Part shown: positions 16,422-25,174 of the stretch, piece by piece
Layout: every line of letters begins with the position of its first letter
Numbering within the stretch: the first letter of the stretch is position 1
NCBI GenBank assembly: GCA_021847995.1
Contig: JAJZNE010000010.1
Coordinates: forward strand, 1 to 36,503
Direction of reading: 5' to 3'
From: Pseudomonadota bacterium
Lineage (GTDB): Bacteria > Pseudomonadota > Alphaproteobacteria > Acetobacterales > Acetobacteraceae
Length of the DNA stretch: 36,503 nucleotides
Program-made: the position numbers and the translations under genes
Notes under the pieces: generated by a model
What the model was told of the DNA's origin: nothing
The model's input: the letters and a program-made list of their open reading frames with translations, nothing else
The model's database searches: none

Positions 16422-17645
16422 ATGCTCTACCATCTCTATGAGTGGCAGCGGGCGACGCTCGCTCCGATGCGGCTGCTGGCGCATGGCGCGCTGTCCGTGC
16501 TCGATGCGCCGTTCAATCCGCTGCGGCCGACCCCGGCGGGGCGGATCGCGGCCGCCGCGCTCGACAGTTTCGAGCATGCCACCCGCCGCTTCGGCAAGCC
16601 GGCGTTCGGGCACGCTGCAACCGTGGTCAACGGCGCGGCCGTGGCGGTGCATGAAACGGTGGTGGCGAGCCGCCCGTGGTGCGAGCTCAAGCGCTTCCGC
16701 CGCGATGCCGACCGCCCGGACGACCCGGTGGTGCTGCTGGTCGCCCCGATGTCGGGCCATTATGCGACGCTGCTGCGCGGCACGGTGGAAGCGTTCCTGC
16801 CCGGCCACGACGTCTATATCACCGATTGGCGCGACGCCCGCGACGTACCGCTGATGGTCGCCGATTTCACGCTCGACGACTATATCGCGACGGTGATGGA
16901 TTTCGTCCGGCTGCTCGGCCCGCGCACCCACCTCGTCGCGGTCTGCCAACCGGCGGTGCCGGTGCTGGCCGCTGCGGCGCTGATGAACGAGGGAGAACCC
17001 CAGGCCGCCCCGCGCAGCATGACGCTGATCGGCGGCCCGATCGACACGCGGGAGGCACCGACCGCGGTCAACCAGTTTGCCAAGCGCCATGACCTCGACT
17101 GGTTCCGCCGCAACGTCATCCATACGGTGCCGCTCGGCCATCCCGGCTTCCTGCGCCGCGTCTATCCCGGGTTCCTGCAACTGGCCGGCTTCCTGGCCAT
17201 GAACCTCGACCGGCATGTCGAAGCGCACTGGCAGATGTTTCAGCATCTCGTCCAGGGCGATGGCGAACCGCTCGCCGCCAAGCGCGCCTTCTACGAGGAA
17301 TACCGCGCGGTGATGGACATGTGCGCGGACTACTATCTGGAGACGATCCGGGCGGTGTTCCACGAGCATCTCCTGCCGCGGGGCCTGCTGACCTATTGCG
17401 GCCACCGCGTCGATACCACGGCGATCGAACGCACCGCGCTGCTGACCGTGGAGGGGGAGCGCGACGATATCTCCGGCCTCGGCCAGACGCGCGCCGCCCA
17501 CCGGCTGGTGCCCCGCCTGCCAGCGACCCGTCGCCAGCACTGGGAACAGAAGGCGGTCGGCCATTACGGCCTGTTCAACGGCCGCCGCTTCCGCGAGCAG
17601 GTGGCCCCCCGCATACACGCCTTCATCGCCAGGGCCAACGCATAA
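16422..17645 (+). CDS. phaZ: Intracellular polyhydroxyalkanoate depolymerase
   Basis: A 407-residue alpha/beta hydrolase of the intracellular PHB depolymerase family. Characteristic segments are LYEWQRATLAPMRLLA at the N-terminus, VLLVAPMSGHYATLLRGTVEAFLPGHDVYITDWRDAR given here as two adjoining motifs (about 104-121 and 122-140), and VAVCQPAVPVLAA. There Cys175 is the nucleophile typical of these enzymes in place of Ser. The likely acid is in TVEGERDDISG, and the base is the His of VGHYGLFNGRRF. The enzyme degrades stored PHA granules to hydroxyacyl units in the cytoplasm. ATG 16422 has AGGA seven bases upstream. A regulator and phasin for the same granules lie at 27125-28305. The gene is single, divergent from the efflux pump and convergent with the sulfotransferase. 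Confidence 0.93.
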   Translation: MLYHLYEWQRATLAPMRLLAHGALSVLDAPFNPLRPTPAGRIAAAALDSFEHATRRFGKPAFGHAATVVNGAAVAVHETVVASRPWCELKRFRRDADRPDDPVVLLVAPMSGHYATLLRGTVEAFLPGHDVYITDWRDARDVPLMVADFTLDDYIATVMDFVRLLGPRTHLVAVCQPAVPVLAAAALMNEGEPQAAPRSMTLIGGPIDTREAPTAVNQFAKRHDLDWFRRNVIHTVPLGHPGFLRRVYPGFLQLAGFLAMNLDRHVEAHWQMFQHLVQGDGEPLAAKRAFYEEYRAVMDMCADYYLETIRAVFHEHLLPRGLLTYCGHRVDTTAIERTALLTVEGERDDISGLGQTRAAHRLVPRLPATRRQHWEQKAVGHYGLFNGRRFREQVAPRIHAFIARANA

Positions 17646-17703
17646 CCGCGCCCTGCGCGCGCAGCATCTGCCGTCATCGGTTGCGCCGCCCGCCGATTTC
17701 CGC

Positions 17704-18477
17704 TCAGCCGCGCAGGAACATCTCCCGCCAGCGTGCATTCAGCGCCCCGGCCTGCCGCGCGAGCGTGATCCCTGCAGGGTCCGCCCGCAGGCCCGGCAGA
17801 CCCAGCGCCGCACCGACCGCGCGCACCTGCCGCGCCGGGTCCGCCACCAGATCCTCATAGATCACCTCTGTCGGCAGGATGCCGTTGCGGCGGAAGAATG
17901 CGCGGAAAATCCGGTTGTCTTCGGCAAAACCGGCCATCCAGCCGGCGATCCGCGGGCGCGAGAAGCACAGCCGTTCCGGCGCCACCTCCACCGTCATCCG
18001 CGAATTCCATTGCCCGGTCTGCGTGGCGATCTCCGCCGAGACCGCCTGCGCCAGCAGATCCCTCCGCGCGATGAACACATACCGCGCGGTGGCGCGGCAA
18101 TGATCAAGCACGCCGGCACGCCCGAGCACATCGAGATGCAGCGTCGCCAGCTTCACCGCGAACCGCCCCTCCACCATCCGCCAGCGCATGTGCGCGGCGA
18201 GGAAATCGGCGAAGCTGGCGTGGCCGTGCCGGCGCCGGTCGGCCGCCACCTCGTCCGCGCTCAGCATCTCGTCGGCCAGGTTGAGCCGGCCCGTGGCATG
18301 CAGCAACTCGGCGAGGAAGCTCGATCCGCTGCGGTTGGTGTAGCACAGGAAGACCATCGCCGCGTGGGGCGGAAGGGCGGCGGCGGGCACGGCGATGCTG
18401 CCGAACTCCGCCAGCAGCCCACGCAGATGCGGGTTGTCCGGCAGGCGCGGCAGGATCAGGCCGGAACCAGCCGCCAA
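17704..18477 (-). CDS. Stf0-type sulfotransferase-like protein
   Basis: About 257 residues from TTG 18477; ATG 18357 or GTG 18390 are possible later starts. VFLCYTNRSGSSFLAELLHATGRL resembles the PAPS 5'-phosphate loop of Stf0-type sulfotransferases. YVFIARRDLLAQAVSAEIATQTGQW matches the 3'-phosphate-binding segment, with a conserved Arg-Arg-Asp. ILPTEVIYEDLVADP matches the family C-terminal block. Such enzymes move sulfate from PAPS to sugars or other hydroxyls; the acceptor is unknown. The start region overlaps the histidine phosphatase stop (18456), and the two frames are probably coupled. The residues before the PAPS loop are few, so the N-terminus stays uncertain. No PAPS-synthesis genes are present in the window. 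Confidence 0.75.
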   Translation of the reverse strand: MAAGSGLILPRLPDNPHLRGLLAEFGSIAVPAAALPPHAAMVFLCYTNRSGSSFLAELLHATGRLNLADEMLSADEVAADRRRHGHASFADFLAAHMRWRMVEGRFAVKLATLHLDVLGRAGVLDHCRATARYVFIARRDLLAQAVSAEIATQTGQWNSRMTVEVAPERLCFSRPRIAGWMAGFAEDNRIFRAFFRRNGILPTEVIYEDLVADPARQVRAVGAALGLPGLRADPAGITLARQAGALNARWREMFLRG

Positions 18478-19004
18478 GCCGCACCCTCCGGTTCGCAGCG
18501 CACCGGCACGGCGTTCGCCAGCCGCACATCCGGCGCGAGAGCCATCGCCGAGCGCAGGGCGCGGAAGAACGCGCCGTGGCCGACCACCAGCAAGGGGGCG
18601 GGCAGCCGCAGCAGCCGGTTCACCGTCGCCACTGCCCGCGTGCGCAGCGCCGCGAACGGCTCCGCGCCCGCGGGGGTGAACGTCCCGGCGATCCAGTCGT
18701 CGAACCATTGCTGCATCGGCTGGCCTTCCTGACCGCCGAAGGCCACTTCGCGCAGCAGATCGTCCGTCGTGAACGGCAGCCCGGCAGCCTGCGCCACGAT
18801 CTCCGCCGTCACCCGCGCGCGCGACAGCGGCGAGGCGACGATGGTGGCAATGCCGCGCCCGCGCAGCACCGCCGCCGCCGCCCGCGCCTGCGCGAACCCG
18901 GTGGCATTGAGCGGCACATCGGCATTGCCCTGGCTCAGCCCCTGCGCGTTCCAGTCGGTCTCGCCGTGGCGGAGATACCAGAAGGCGACAGGGGAAAGCC
19001 GCAC
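18456..19004 (-). CDS. Histidine phosphatase family protein (phosphoglycerate mutase-like)
   Basis: A 182-residue protein of the histidine phosphatase superfamily. The phospho-acceptor motif is LRHGETDWN near the N-terminus. SPLSRARVTAEIVA supplies a second arginine, and VVGHGAFFRALR supplies the second catalytic histidine. Small members act on phosphosugars, nucleotides such as alpha-ribazole phosphate, or other phosphoesters. Nothing here selects one, and no cobalamin genes are adjacent. It starts with GTG 19004, 11 bases after the GST stop, and overlaps the sulfotransferase start. It is probably co-transcribed with prs and GST; a role in sugar-phosphate balance is only inference. Confidence 0.88.
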   Translation of the reverse strand: MRLSPVAFWYLRHGETDWNAQGLSQGNADVPLNATGFAQARAAAAVLRGRGIATIVASPLSRARVTAEIVAQAAGLPFTTDDLLREVAFGGQEGQPMQQWFDDWIAGTFTPAGAEPFAALRTRAVATVNRLLRLPAPLLVVGHGAFFRALRSAMALAPDVRLANAVPVRCEPEGAAWRLVPA

Positions 19005-19015
19005 CGGATCGGCGG

Positions 19016-19624
19016 TCAGCCGAGACCCTCCTGCTTCAGCGCCGCGGCGACGGCCGGCCGCGCCTTCATCCGCGCGTGATGGGCGGCGACGTTGGCCGGC
19101 AACGCGATGCCGAAATGCGGCGCCCAGGTGCCGCAGTAGAACAGCGCCGTATCGGCAATGGAGTAGGTGCCGTTGACGTAGTCCCTGCCGGCGAGCTGCG
19201 CGTCCATGCGCGCGAGCGCCCGCGTCGCGATGTCGCGCCCCTGCGCCGTGGCCGCCGCCTTCTCCGCCTCGCCGGTCAGCCGGCGCGCGCCGAACAGGCG
19301 GGAGAAGCCCTGCATGTGCAGCGTCGCGACGCAGAAATCGGTCGCTTCCAGCACCCGCACCTGACCATCGAGATCGTCGGGGAACAGGTGCTTTTCGGGG
19401 TTGCTGCGCGCCAGGAAATAGGCGATCGCCGGATATTCGGTCAGCACGGAACCGTCGTCACGCACCAGCGTCGGCACCTTGCTCTTCGGGTTGACCCTGG
19501 TCAGCGCCCGGTCGGGCACCGGGGTCGCGAGATCGACACGCTCGGCCTCATAGGGCTTGCCGATCTCCTCCAGCAGCACATGGATGCCGAGGGAACAGGC
19601 GCCGGGCGAATAGAACAGCTTCAT
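19016..19624 (-). CDS. Glutathione S-transferase, beta-class-like
   Basis: A 202-residue GST. The N-terminal thioredoxin-like domain begins MKLFYSPGACSLG, where Cys10 is in the position that marks bacterial beta-class GSTs. SKVPTLVRDDGSVLTEYPAIAYFLA is the glutathione-binding half, with the cis-Pro after Val. The all-helical C-terminal domain includes NGTYSIADTALFYC. Beta-class enzymes bind glutathione covalently and work in detoxification and redox repair. ATG 19624 lies 20 bases after the prs stop and the histidine phosphatase follows after 11 bases, so this is an operon member. Confidence 0.92.
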   Translation of the reverse strand: MKLFYSPGACSLGIHVLLEEIGKPYEAERVDLATPVPDRALTRVNPKSKVPTLVRDDGSVLTEYPAIAYFLARSNPEKHLFPDDLDGQVRVLEATDFCVATLHMQGFSRLFGARRLTGEAEKAAATAQGRDIATRALARMDAQLAGRDYVNGTYSIADTALFYCGTWAPHFGIALPANVAAHHARMKARPAVAAALKQEGLG

Positions 19625-19644
19625 GCGGGTTGCTCCACGGGTTT

Positions 19645-20577
19645 TCAGTCGAACAGGGAACTGACCGAGCTTTCGTCCGAAATACGGCGCATCGCCTCGG
19701 CCAGCAGCGGCGCGATCGTAACCTGGCGCAGATTGCCGGCGACCCTGACCGCCTCGGTCGCCGGAATGCTGTCGGTGATGGTCATCATCTCGATCGGCGA
19801 CGAGGCGATGCGCGCCACCGCGCCGCCCGACAGCACGCCGTGCGTGACATAGACACCGGCCGAGCGCGCGCCCTGCCCGATCAGCGCGAGCGCCGCGTTG
19901 CACAGGGTACCGCCGGAATCGACGATATCGTCGAGCAGGATGCAGTCCCGCCCGGAAACGTCGCCGATCACGTTCATCACCTCGGAGATGCCGGCACGTT
20001 CCCGCCGCTTGTCGATGATGGCGAGATCGCAGTTGAGGCGGGAGGCGACCGCGCGGGCGCGCACCACGCCGCCCACGTCGGGCGAGACGATCATCACGTC
20101 GCGGCCCTTGTAACGCTCCTGGATATCGCGGCCGAACAGCGGCGCGGTGAACAGGTTGTCCACGGGAATATCGAAGAAGCCCTGGATCTGTGCGGCGTGC
20201 AGATCCATCGTCAGCACCCGGTTGGCACCCGCCTCGGTGATCAGGTTGGCGACCAGCTTGGCGCTGATCGGCGTGCGCGGGCCGCTCTTGCGATCCTGCC
20301 TGGCATACCCGAAATACGGGATGACGGCGGTGATCCGCCGGGCGGAGGCGCGGCGCAGCGCATCCAGCGTGATCAGCAACTCCATCAGGTTGTCGTTCGC
20401 CGGATACGACGTGGACTGGATGACGAACACATCCTCGCCGCGGATGTTCTCATGCAGTTCGACGAAAATCTCCATATCGGCGAACCGCCGGACGGAGGCA
20501 CGGGTCAGCGGCAGGGCGAGCGCCGCGGCGACCGCTTCGGCCAGCGGCCGGTTGCTGTTGCAGGCGACGATCTTCAT
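19645..20577 (-). CDS. prs: Ribose-phosphate pyrophosphokinase (PRPP synthetase)
   Basis: A 310-residue class I PRPP synthetase, the family's usual length. [25 protein letters not shown], read as separate blocks, covers the N-terminal subunit contact. [11 protein letters not shown] is the metal-binding signature. [15 protein letters not shown] and the PRPP loop [10 protein letters not shown] complete the active site. It makes PRPP from ribose-5-phosphate and ATP for purines, pyrimidines, histidine, tryptophan and NAD. Start ATG 20577. The 73 bases upstream, up to the lipoprotein stop, could hold its own promoter, but I see no convincing boxes. GST follows after 20 bases. Confidence 0.97.
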   Translation of the reverse strand: MKIVACNSNRPLAEAVAAALALPLTRASVRRFADMEIFVELHENIRGEDVFVIQSTSYPANDNLMELLITLDALRRASARRITAVIPYFGYARQDRKSGPRTPISAKLVANLITEAGANRVLTMDLHAAQIQGFFDIPVDNLFTAPLFGRDIQERYKGRDVMIVSPDVGGVVRARAVASRLNCDLAIIDKRRERAGISEVMNVIGDVSGRDCILLDDIVDSGGTLCNAALALIGQGARSAGVYVTHGVLSGGAVARIASSPIEMMTITDSIPATEAVRVAGNLRQVTIAPLLAEAMRRISDESSVSSLFD

Positions 20578-20650
20578 CGGTACGGGTTCCGGGGCGCGGA
20601 CTGGGGCCGCGGCGCTTCTAGCAACGCGGCGCGGCGTTGTCCACGAACCG

Positions 20651-21592
20651 TCACGGTTTTGACGCCTGGCCGGCGGCCTGTGGCGGGCCGCTGCCGGCGG
20701 CGCGGGTGCCGGTCTGCTTCTCGATCACGTCCTTCACCCCGGTCGCCGCCTCCTGCGCCACCACCAGCGCGATATCGCCCCACAACCCGTCGAGCGACCC
20801 CGCCGGGACGTTATTGAGCTGCACCACCTTGCCGAGGTCATGCCCGGCGGCGTCGGTGATGTGCCACTGGATCTCCACCCGTGTCGTCCCGTCCGGCCCC
20901 GGCGCGGTATGCACCGTGCCGGCGACCGTGAAATCCGCCGCCTGCGGCGTGTCCGTCACCACTTCGCCGTACTGCGGCAGGATGCGGCGCATCTGGCGCC
21001 CGAGCGCCCGGTTGCCATCGCCCGGCGCACCCTTCACCTCGGCCACCATCACCCGCGGCGGCCGGTTGACCAGGCTGTTGGGGTCGCTCTGCCGCCGCGC
21101 GGCCTCGATCCGGGTCAGCAAGGCGGCAATGGAAAGGCCGGAAGCGCCGGCTTCCTGCCGCAGGAGGTCCGGCGTTGCAGCCGCCCAGGCGGCGGCGGAG
21201 ACCGGAGGGCCGTCGGTGCTGCCGCGTGTCTTGCCGGCGGGGTCGCTCACGGTGAAATGCGGCACCACCTGCCCGCCCTGCCGGCTCGCCGTCAGGTCGA
21301 GCCGCCAATCGCCGGGATGCGCCGGCCCGGCCACCGCCGGCACTTCGCGCACCACCAGTTCCTCCGTCACCGCATCGGCGAAGGTCGCGGCACCGGCATC
21401 CGGCAGCAGCGCGCCGGTCGGCGGCGGCACGGCCAGGCGGGCGGGCGGCGGGCGCGACAGGGCAACGGCCTGCGTCCCCGGCCTGCCCGCGAACGGCCGC
21501 GGCAGGTCGCCGCACCCCGCCAACAGCAGCAGCGTGGGCAGCAGCAGCGCCGGCAGCAGCAGCAGAAATGCAGGGGCGGCACCGCGCCTCAT
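20651..21592 (-). CDS. Hypothetical lipoprotein
   Basis: A 313-residue protein with a lipoprotein signal: two arginines, a long Leu-rich stretch and the lipobox LLLAGC at about residues 22-27. The mature part starts with a Pro-rich linker. It then has a folded region in which [25 protein letters not shown] and [29 protein letters not shown] look like a secreted binding domain. I do not recognise a named family. The start codon overlaps the pgeF stop by 4 bases (ATGA), so it is the last member of a coupled block rfaD-lgt-methyltransferase-pgeF-lipoprotein. Being made in the same operon as Lgt, which would lipidate it, suggests an envelope role. The C-terminal ~20 residues are low complexity. 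Confidence 0.75.
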   Translation of the reverse strand: MRRGAAPAFLLLLPALLLPTLLLLAGCGDLPRPFAGRPGTQAVALSRPPPARLAVPPPTGALLPDAGAATFADAVTEELVVREVPAVAGPAHPGDWRLDLTASRQGGQVVPHFTVSDPAGKTRGSTDGPPVSAAAWAAATPDLLRQEAGASGLSIAALLTRIEAARRQSDPNSLVNRPPRVMVAEVKGAPGDGNRALGRQMRRILPQYGEVVTDTPQAADFTVAGTVHTAPGPDGTTRVEIQWHITDAAGHDLGKVVQLNNVPAGSLDGLWGDIALVVAQEAATGVKDVIEKQTGTRAAGSGPPQAAGQASKP

Positions 21593-22326
21593 TGCACCAC
21601 CACCGAGATCTGGTGCCCGATCGGGCCGCCGCCGGCGAGGGTGCGGCGGCGATGGCTGAAGAAGCGGGCTTCGTCCGCCGCGGTATCCGCCGCCACCACC
21701 GACGGCCCCGCGATCCCGGCCGCGCGCAGCCGGGCCGCACAGTAGCCGCCGAGATCGAACTGCCAGCGCCCTTCCCGTCCCGCGACGAAGAACCGCTCAT
21801 CCGCCACCGCCGCATGGAGGTCGGAAGCCACTTCGTAGGAGGGCTGGCCGATGCATGGCCCGATCGCGGCGGCGATCCGCTCCACCCGGGCGCCGAGTGC
21901 CGCCATCGCGGCAATCGTCGCCTCCAGCACGCCGGCGACGGCGCCGCGCCAGCCGGCATGGGCCGCGCCGATCACCCCGGCTGCGGCATCGACGAACAGC
22001 ACCGGCGCACAATCGGCGGTCACGATGCCGAGGGCAATCCCCGCCCGGTCCGTCACCATCGCATCCGCGCGCGGCCCCTCCCCCGGCGCCCACGGCACCG
22101 TCACCCGCGCGACCAGGGTGCCGTGCACCTGCATGAGACCGACCAGCCGTGCCGGATCGGCGCCCACCGACCGCGCCGCACGCGCCCGGTTCTCCAGCAC
22201 CGCATCCCGCCTGTCCTGGCCGGAGAGGCTGCAATTGAGGCTGGCATACGGCCCCTCCGACACGCCCCCCTGGCGGCTGAAGAATCCGTGGCGCACCGGC
22301 AGGGAGGTGACGATCGGTTCGGTCAT
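21589..22326 (-). CDS. pgeF: Peptidoglycan editing factor PgeF (multi-copper polyphenol oxidase/laccase domain, YfiH)
   Basis: A 245-residue YfiH/PgeF protein. HGFFSRQGGVSEGPYASLN at the N-terminus, QVHG, TADCAPVLFVD, GAAHAGWRGAVAGVL and IGPCIGQPSYEV supply the conserved His and Cys residues of the family metal site. In E. coli PgeF removes wrongly incorporated L-Ser from cell-wall precursors; other members show purine nucleoside phosphorylase or adenosine deaminase activity. ATG 22326 overlaps the methyltransferase stop by 4 bases, and the stop overlaps the lipoprotein start by 4. The lgt-COG1565-pgeF order is one I know from other alphaproteobacteria. Confidence 0.93.
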   Translation of the reverse strand: MTEPIVTSLPVRHGFFSRQGGVSEGPYASLNCSLSGQDRRDAVLENRARAARSVGADPARLVGLMQVHGTLVARVTVPWAPGEGPRADAMVTDRAGIALGIVTADCAPVLFVDAAAGVIGAAHAGWRGAVAGVLEATIAAMAALGARVERIAAAIGPCIGQPSYEVASDLHAAVADERFFVAGREGRWQFDLGGYCAARLRAAGIAGPSVVAADTAADEARFFSHRRRTLAGGGPIGHQISVVVQ

Positions 22327-23300
22327 TCGCTGAATCCGGCCGGCTCGGGCAGGGCGGGATGGGTGATCGCGAGCGCCTTGAACAGCCGCCCCATCGCGTG
22401 TGGCTCGGTCAGCCGCTGCGCCGCCGCGATCAGCGAAGCCGCCCGTGACGGATTGGCGCGCGCCAGCAGGCCGGTGCGCCGGTGAAGGCCGAGGCGGGCC
22501 AGGAACATTCCCTGCGGCACCGGCCCCCAGCTTGCGGCGCCGGCGGCGCGGGCGGCGGCGGCGATGGCGGCGAAATCGACATGGGCGGTGAGGTCCGCAC
22601 CACCCGGATCGGCGAGCGGCGGCGCCGGATGCCGGTCGCGCACCGCCTGCAGGCTGTCGCCCGGCCCGCTTTCCGCCGGCCCGTAATCGAGGAACAGCGC
22701 CGCCCCCCCGTCCCGCGCCAGCCGCGCGCCGAGTTGGCCCGCCAGCGCCAGGGCCGCCGCACACAGCTCACGCACCGTCCCCTCCCCGGCGGGCGGCAGG
22801 TCGGGGGTGGCGGGACACTCCACGAACGACTCCCCGGCCACGAACCGCTCCGCCCAGCCGGTGCCGCGGCGGACGAACTGGCGGATCGGCAGCGCGTCGA
22901 GGAACTCGTTGGCCAGCAGCAGCAGGGGGCCGGCGGGCAGGTCGTCGATGCGCCTGTGCCAGGTCGCGTCGGGCAGCACGGCGGCGGCGCGGGCGCGCAG
23001 GCGCGGCGAGGTCTCGACCAGATGCAGCCGCAGCGACGCGGCGAAGTCGGGGGCGGTGCGGCGCACCAGCCGCAGCGCATCGGCCATCAGCGTGCCGCGG
23101 CCCGGCCCGGCCTCGGCCAGGATCACCGGCACCGGCGCGCCCATCGCCTGCCACGTCACCGCCGCCCAGGCACCGAGCACTTCACCGACCACCTGGCTGA
23201 TCTCCGGCGCCGTGGTGAAGTCGGCGAAGGGGTCATGGGTGGCGTAATAGAGGGCATTCGCGCGCGCCATGAAGGCGTCCAGCCGTTCCGGCGCGCTCAT
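22323..23300 (-). CDS. COG1565/NDUFAF7-like SAM-dependent methyltransferase
   Basis: A 325-residue class I methyltransferase related to the mitochondrial complex I assembly factor NDUFAF7 (MidA). DPFADFTTAPEISQVVGEVLGAW is the family signature. ILAEAGPGRGTLMAD is the SAM-binding motif I. LLANEFLDALPIRQFV and LFLDYGP are further conserved blocks. NDUFAF7 dimethylates an arginine of complex I subunit NDUFS2; a like role on bacterial NADH dehydrogenase is possible but untested. ATG 23300 overlaps the lgt stop, and the stop overlaps the pgeF start, both by 4 bases, which shows a coupled operon. Confidence 0.92.
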   Translation of the reverse strand: MSAPERLDAFMARANALYYATHDPFADFTTAPEISQVVGEVLGAWAAVTWQAMGAPVPVILAEAGPGRGTLMADALRLVRRTAPDFAASLRLHLVETSPRLRARAAAVLPDATWHRRIDDLPAGPLLLLANEFLDALPIRQFVRRGTGWAERFVAGESFVECPATPDLPPAGEGTVRELCAAALALAGQLGARLARDGGAALFLDYGPAESGPGDSLQAVRDRHPAPPLADPGGADLTAHVDFAAIAAAARAAGAASWGPVPQGMFLARLGLHRRTGLLARANPSRAASLIAAAQRLTEPHAMGRLFKALAITHPALPEPAGFSE

Positions 23301-24130
23301 GCCGTCGCCGGGTCCGCCGCCAGATCCGCCGCCGGGCGGGCGCGCAGGATCAGCACCAGCCCGGCGACCAGCATCGGCAGGCTCAGCCATTGCCCCATCG
23401 TCGTGCCGGCGAGCAGGAAGCCGAGGAAGGCATCGGGCTGGCGGAACAATTCCCCGATGCTGCGCGCAATGGCGTAGCCGCACAGGAACGCGCCGGTCAG
23501 CAGGCCGAAGCGGGCGCGCAGCCGCTGCCGCCCGGCGAGCGCCAGCATCACGGCGAACAGCACCACCCCTTCCAGCAGCGCCTGATAGAGCTGACTCGGA
23601 TGGCGCGGGATCGGACCGGCGGCTTCGCCCGGAAAGATCATCGCCCACGGCAGCCAGGCCGGCGCCGGCCGCCCCCAGAGTTCGCCGTTGATGAAATTCG
23701 CGATGCGGCCCAGGAACAGCCCGATCGGTGCCGCCACGGCGATGCGGTCGGCGAAGCCGAGGACGGGAATGCCGGTGCGCCAGCAGAACAGCACGATCGC
23801 CACCGCCATCCCCAGCATGCCGCCGTGGAAGGACATGCCGCCGCCCCAGACCTCCAGGATCTCCAGCGGATGGGCGAGGAACCGGCCGGGCTGGTAGAAC
23901 AGCACGTAGCCGAGCCGCCCGCCGAGCACGACACCGAGCGTCGCCCAGGTGAGGAAATCGCCCACCTGCACCGGCGTTGCCACCGCCGGCCGGCGCTGGG
24001 CGAGGCGCTGCACCAGCCATGTCCCGGCCAGCAGGCCGGCGATATAGGCAAGCGCATACCAGCGGATGGCGAACGGGCCGATCCGGACCAGCACCGGATC
24101 GAATTGCGGGAACAGCAGGACGGGCAGCAT
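23297..24130 (-). CDS. lgt: Prolipoprotein diacylglyceryl transferase
   Basis: A 277-residue polytopic inner-membrane enzyme with about seven helices. It moves diacylglycerol from phosphatidylglycerol to the lipobox cysteine of prolipoproteins. The family signatures are all present: WGGGMSFHGGMLG, GLFLGRIANFINGELWGRP and RHPSQLYQALLEG. Both Arg and His residues implicated in catalysis are within these blocks. ATG 24130 lies 5 bases after the rfaD stop. Likely clients within the window are the entericidin lipopeptide (4854-4994) and the lipoprotein at 20651-21592. Confidence 0.97.
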   Translation of the reverse strand: MLPVLLFPQFDPVLVRIGPFAIRWYALAYIAGLLAGTWLVQRLAQRRPAVATPVQVGDFLTWATLGVVLGGRLGYVLFYQPGRFLAHPLEILEVWGGGMSFHGGMLGMAVAIVLFCWRTGIPVLGFADRIAVAAPIGLFLGRIANFINGELWGRPAPAWLPWAMIFPGEAAGPIPRHPSQLYQALLEGVVLFAVMLALAGRQRLRARFGLLTGAFLCGYAIARSIGELFRQPDAFLGFLLAGTTMGQWLSLPMLVAGLVLILRARPAADLAADPATA

Positions 24131-24135
24131 CGGCG

Positions 24136-25110
24136 TCAGCGATACGGGTCGGGGCGCGCCAGATGGTCCTGGACGTAGCGGCGCACCCCTTCCTCCAGCG
24201 GCGTGAACTGCCCCCCATAGCCGGCCGCACGCAGCCGCGCCATCGGCGCCTCGGTGAAGCTCTGATACTGGCCGCGCAGCTTTTCCGGCATGTCGATGAA
24301 TGAAACGCGCCGCGGCGCGCCGGCGGCATCGCACACGGCATGCGCGAGATCGTGGTAGCTGCGGGCGACCCCGGTTCCGAGATTGAACAGACCGGACACC
24401 GACGGCGTGTCGAGCAGCCACAGCATCACATCGACGACATCATCGACCCAGATGAAATCCCGCTTCTGCTGCCCGTCGGCGACATCCGGCCGGTCGGAGC
24501 GGAACAGCCGCGGCGCGCCGCCCGCCGCCACCTCGTCATGCTTGATCTTCACCACCGAGATCATCGGCCCCTTGTGATACTCGTTCGGCCCGTAGACGTT
24601 GAAGAATTTTAGCCCCGCCCACTGCGGCGGCGACGGCGCGCCCGCTTCCCGCAGGCGCGCCACGGCAAGATCGAAGGCATGCTTCGTCCAGCCGTAGAGA
24701 TTGAGCGGGCGCAGCCGGTCCAGCCCCTCCAGCCCGTCCTCGAACCCGTTGCTGCCGTCGCCGTAGGTGGCGGCGGAGGAAGCATAGACCAGCCGCACCC
24801 CCCGACCGGCGCACCAGTGCCAGAGCCGCAGCGGCAGTTCGACATTGGTTGCCCAGGCGGCATCGCCATCGGCCGCGGTGGTGTCGCTGATCGCGCCGAG
24901 ATGGAAAATCATCTCCAGCGGCGGGCGGCCGGCGAGGAACTCGTCGATCTGCTCGGGCGGCAACAGGCGGGCCGGCGGCGCGCTCGCCAGGTTGCGCCAT
25001 TTGCCGGCGCTGCCAAGCCGGTCCGCGACCACGGTCTCGTGCCCGCGCCGGCAGAGCGCCGCGTGCAGGATCGAGCCGATGAATCCGGCGCCGCCAGTGA
25101 CCAGGATCAT
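24136..25110 (-). CDS. rfaD: ADP-L-glycero-D-manno-heptose 6-epimerase
   Basis: A 324-residue extended SDR that epimerises ADP-heptose for the LPS inner core. GGAGFIGS (6-13) binds NADP. SDTTAADGD and YASSAATYGDG are HldD-type segments, and the catalytic Tyr-Lys pair lies in NLYGWTKHAFD. FFNVYGPNEYHKGPM and QKRDFIWVDDVVDV are close to the E. coli HldD pattern. ATG 25110 has no ribosome site. A TATATC hexamer 7 bases upstream could give a leaderless transcript. It heads the long minus-strand operon and is divergent from ubiK across 64 bases. Presence of heptose synthesis shows a Gram-negative LPS core with heptose. Confidence 0.94.
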   Translation of the reverse strand: MILVTGGAGFIGSILHAALCRRGHETVVADRLGSAGKWRNLASAPPARLLPPEQIDEFLAGRPPLEMIFHLGAISDTTAADGDAAWATNVELPLRLWHWCAGRGVRLVYASSAATYGDGSNGFEDGLEGLDRLRPLNLYGWTKHAFDLAVARLREAGAPSPPQWAGLKFFNVYGPNEYHKGPMISVVKIKHDEVAAGGAPRLFRSDRPDVADGQQKRDFIWVDDVVDVMLWLLDTPSVSGLFNLGTGVARSYHDLAHAVCDAAGAPRRVSFIDMPEKLRGQYQSFTEAPMARLRAAGYGGQFTPLEEGVRRYVQDHLARPDPYR

Positions 25111-25174
25111 GGCCCACGATATACGGGGCGATGTCCCCCGGCGGAAGCCGGCGGCAGCATGGCAGGAGGCAGGG

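Noticed and set aside
17653-17664. CTGCGC-GCGCAG palindrome between phaZ and the sulfotransferase as terminator
   Set aside because: It has no loop and no T-run; such GC palindromes are frequent by chance here.
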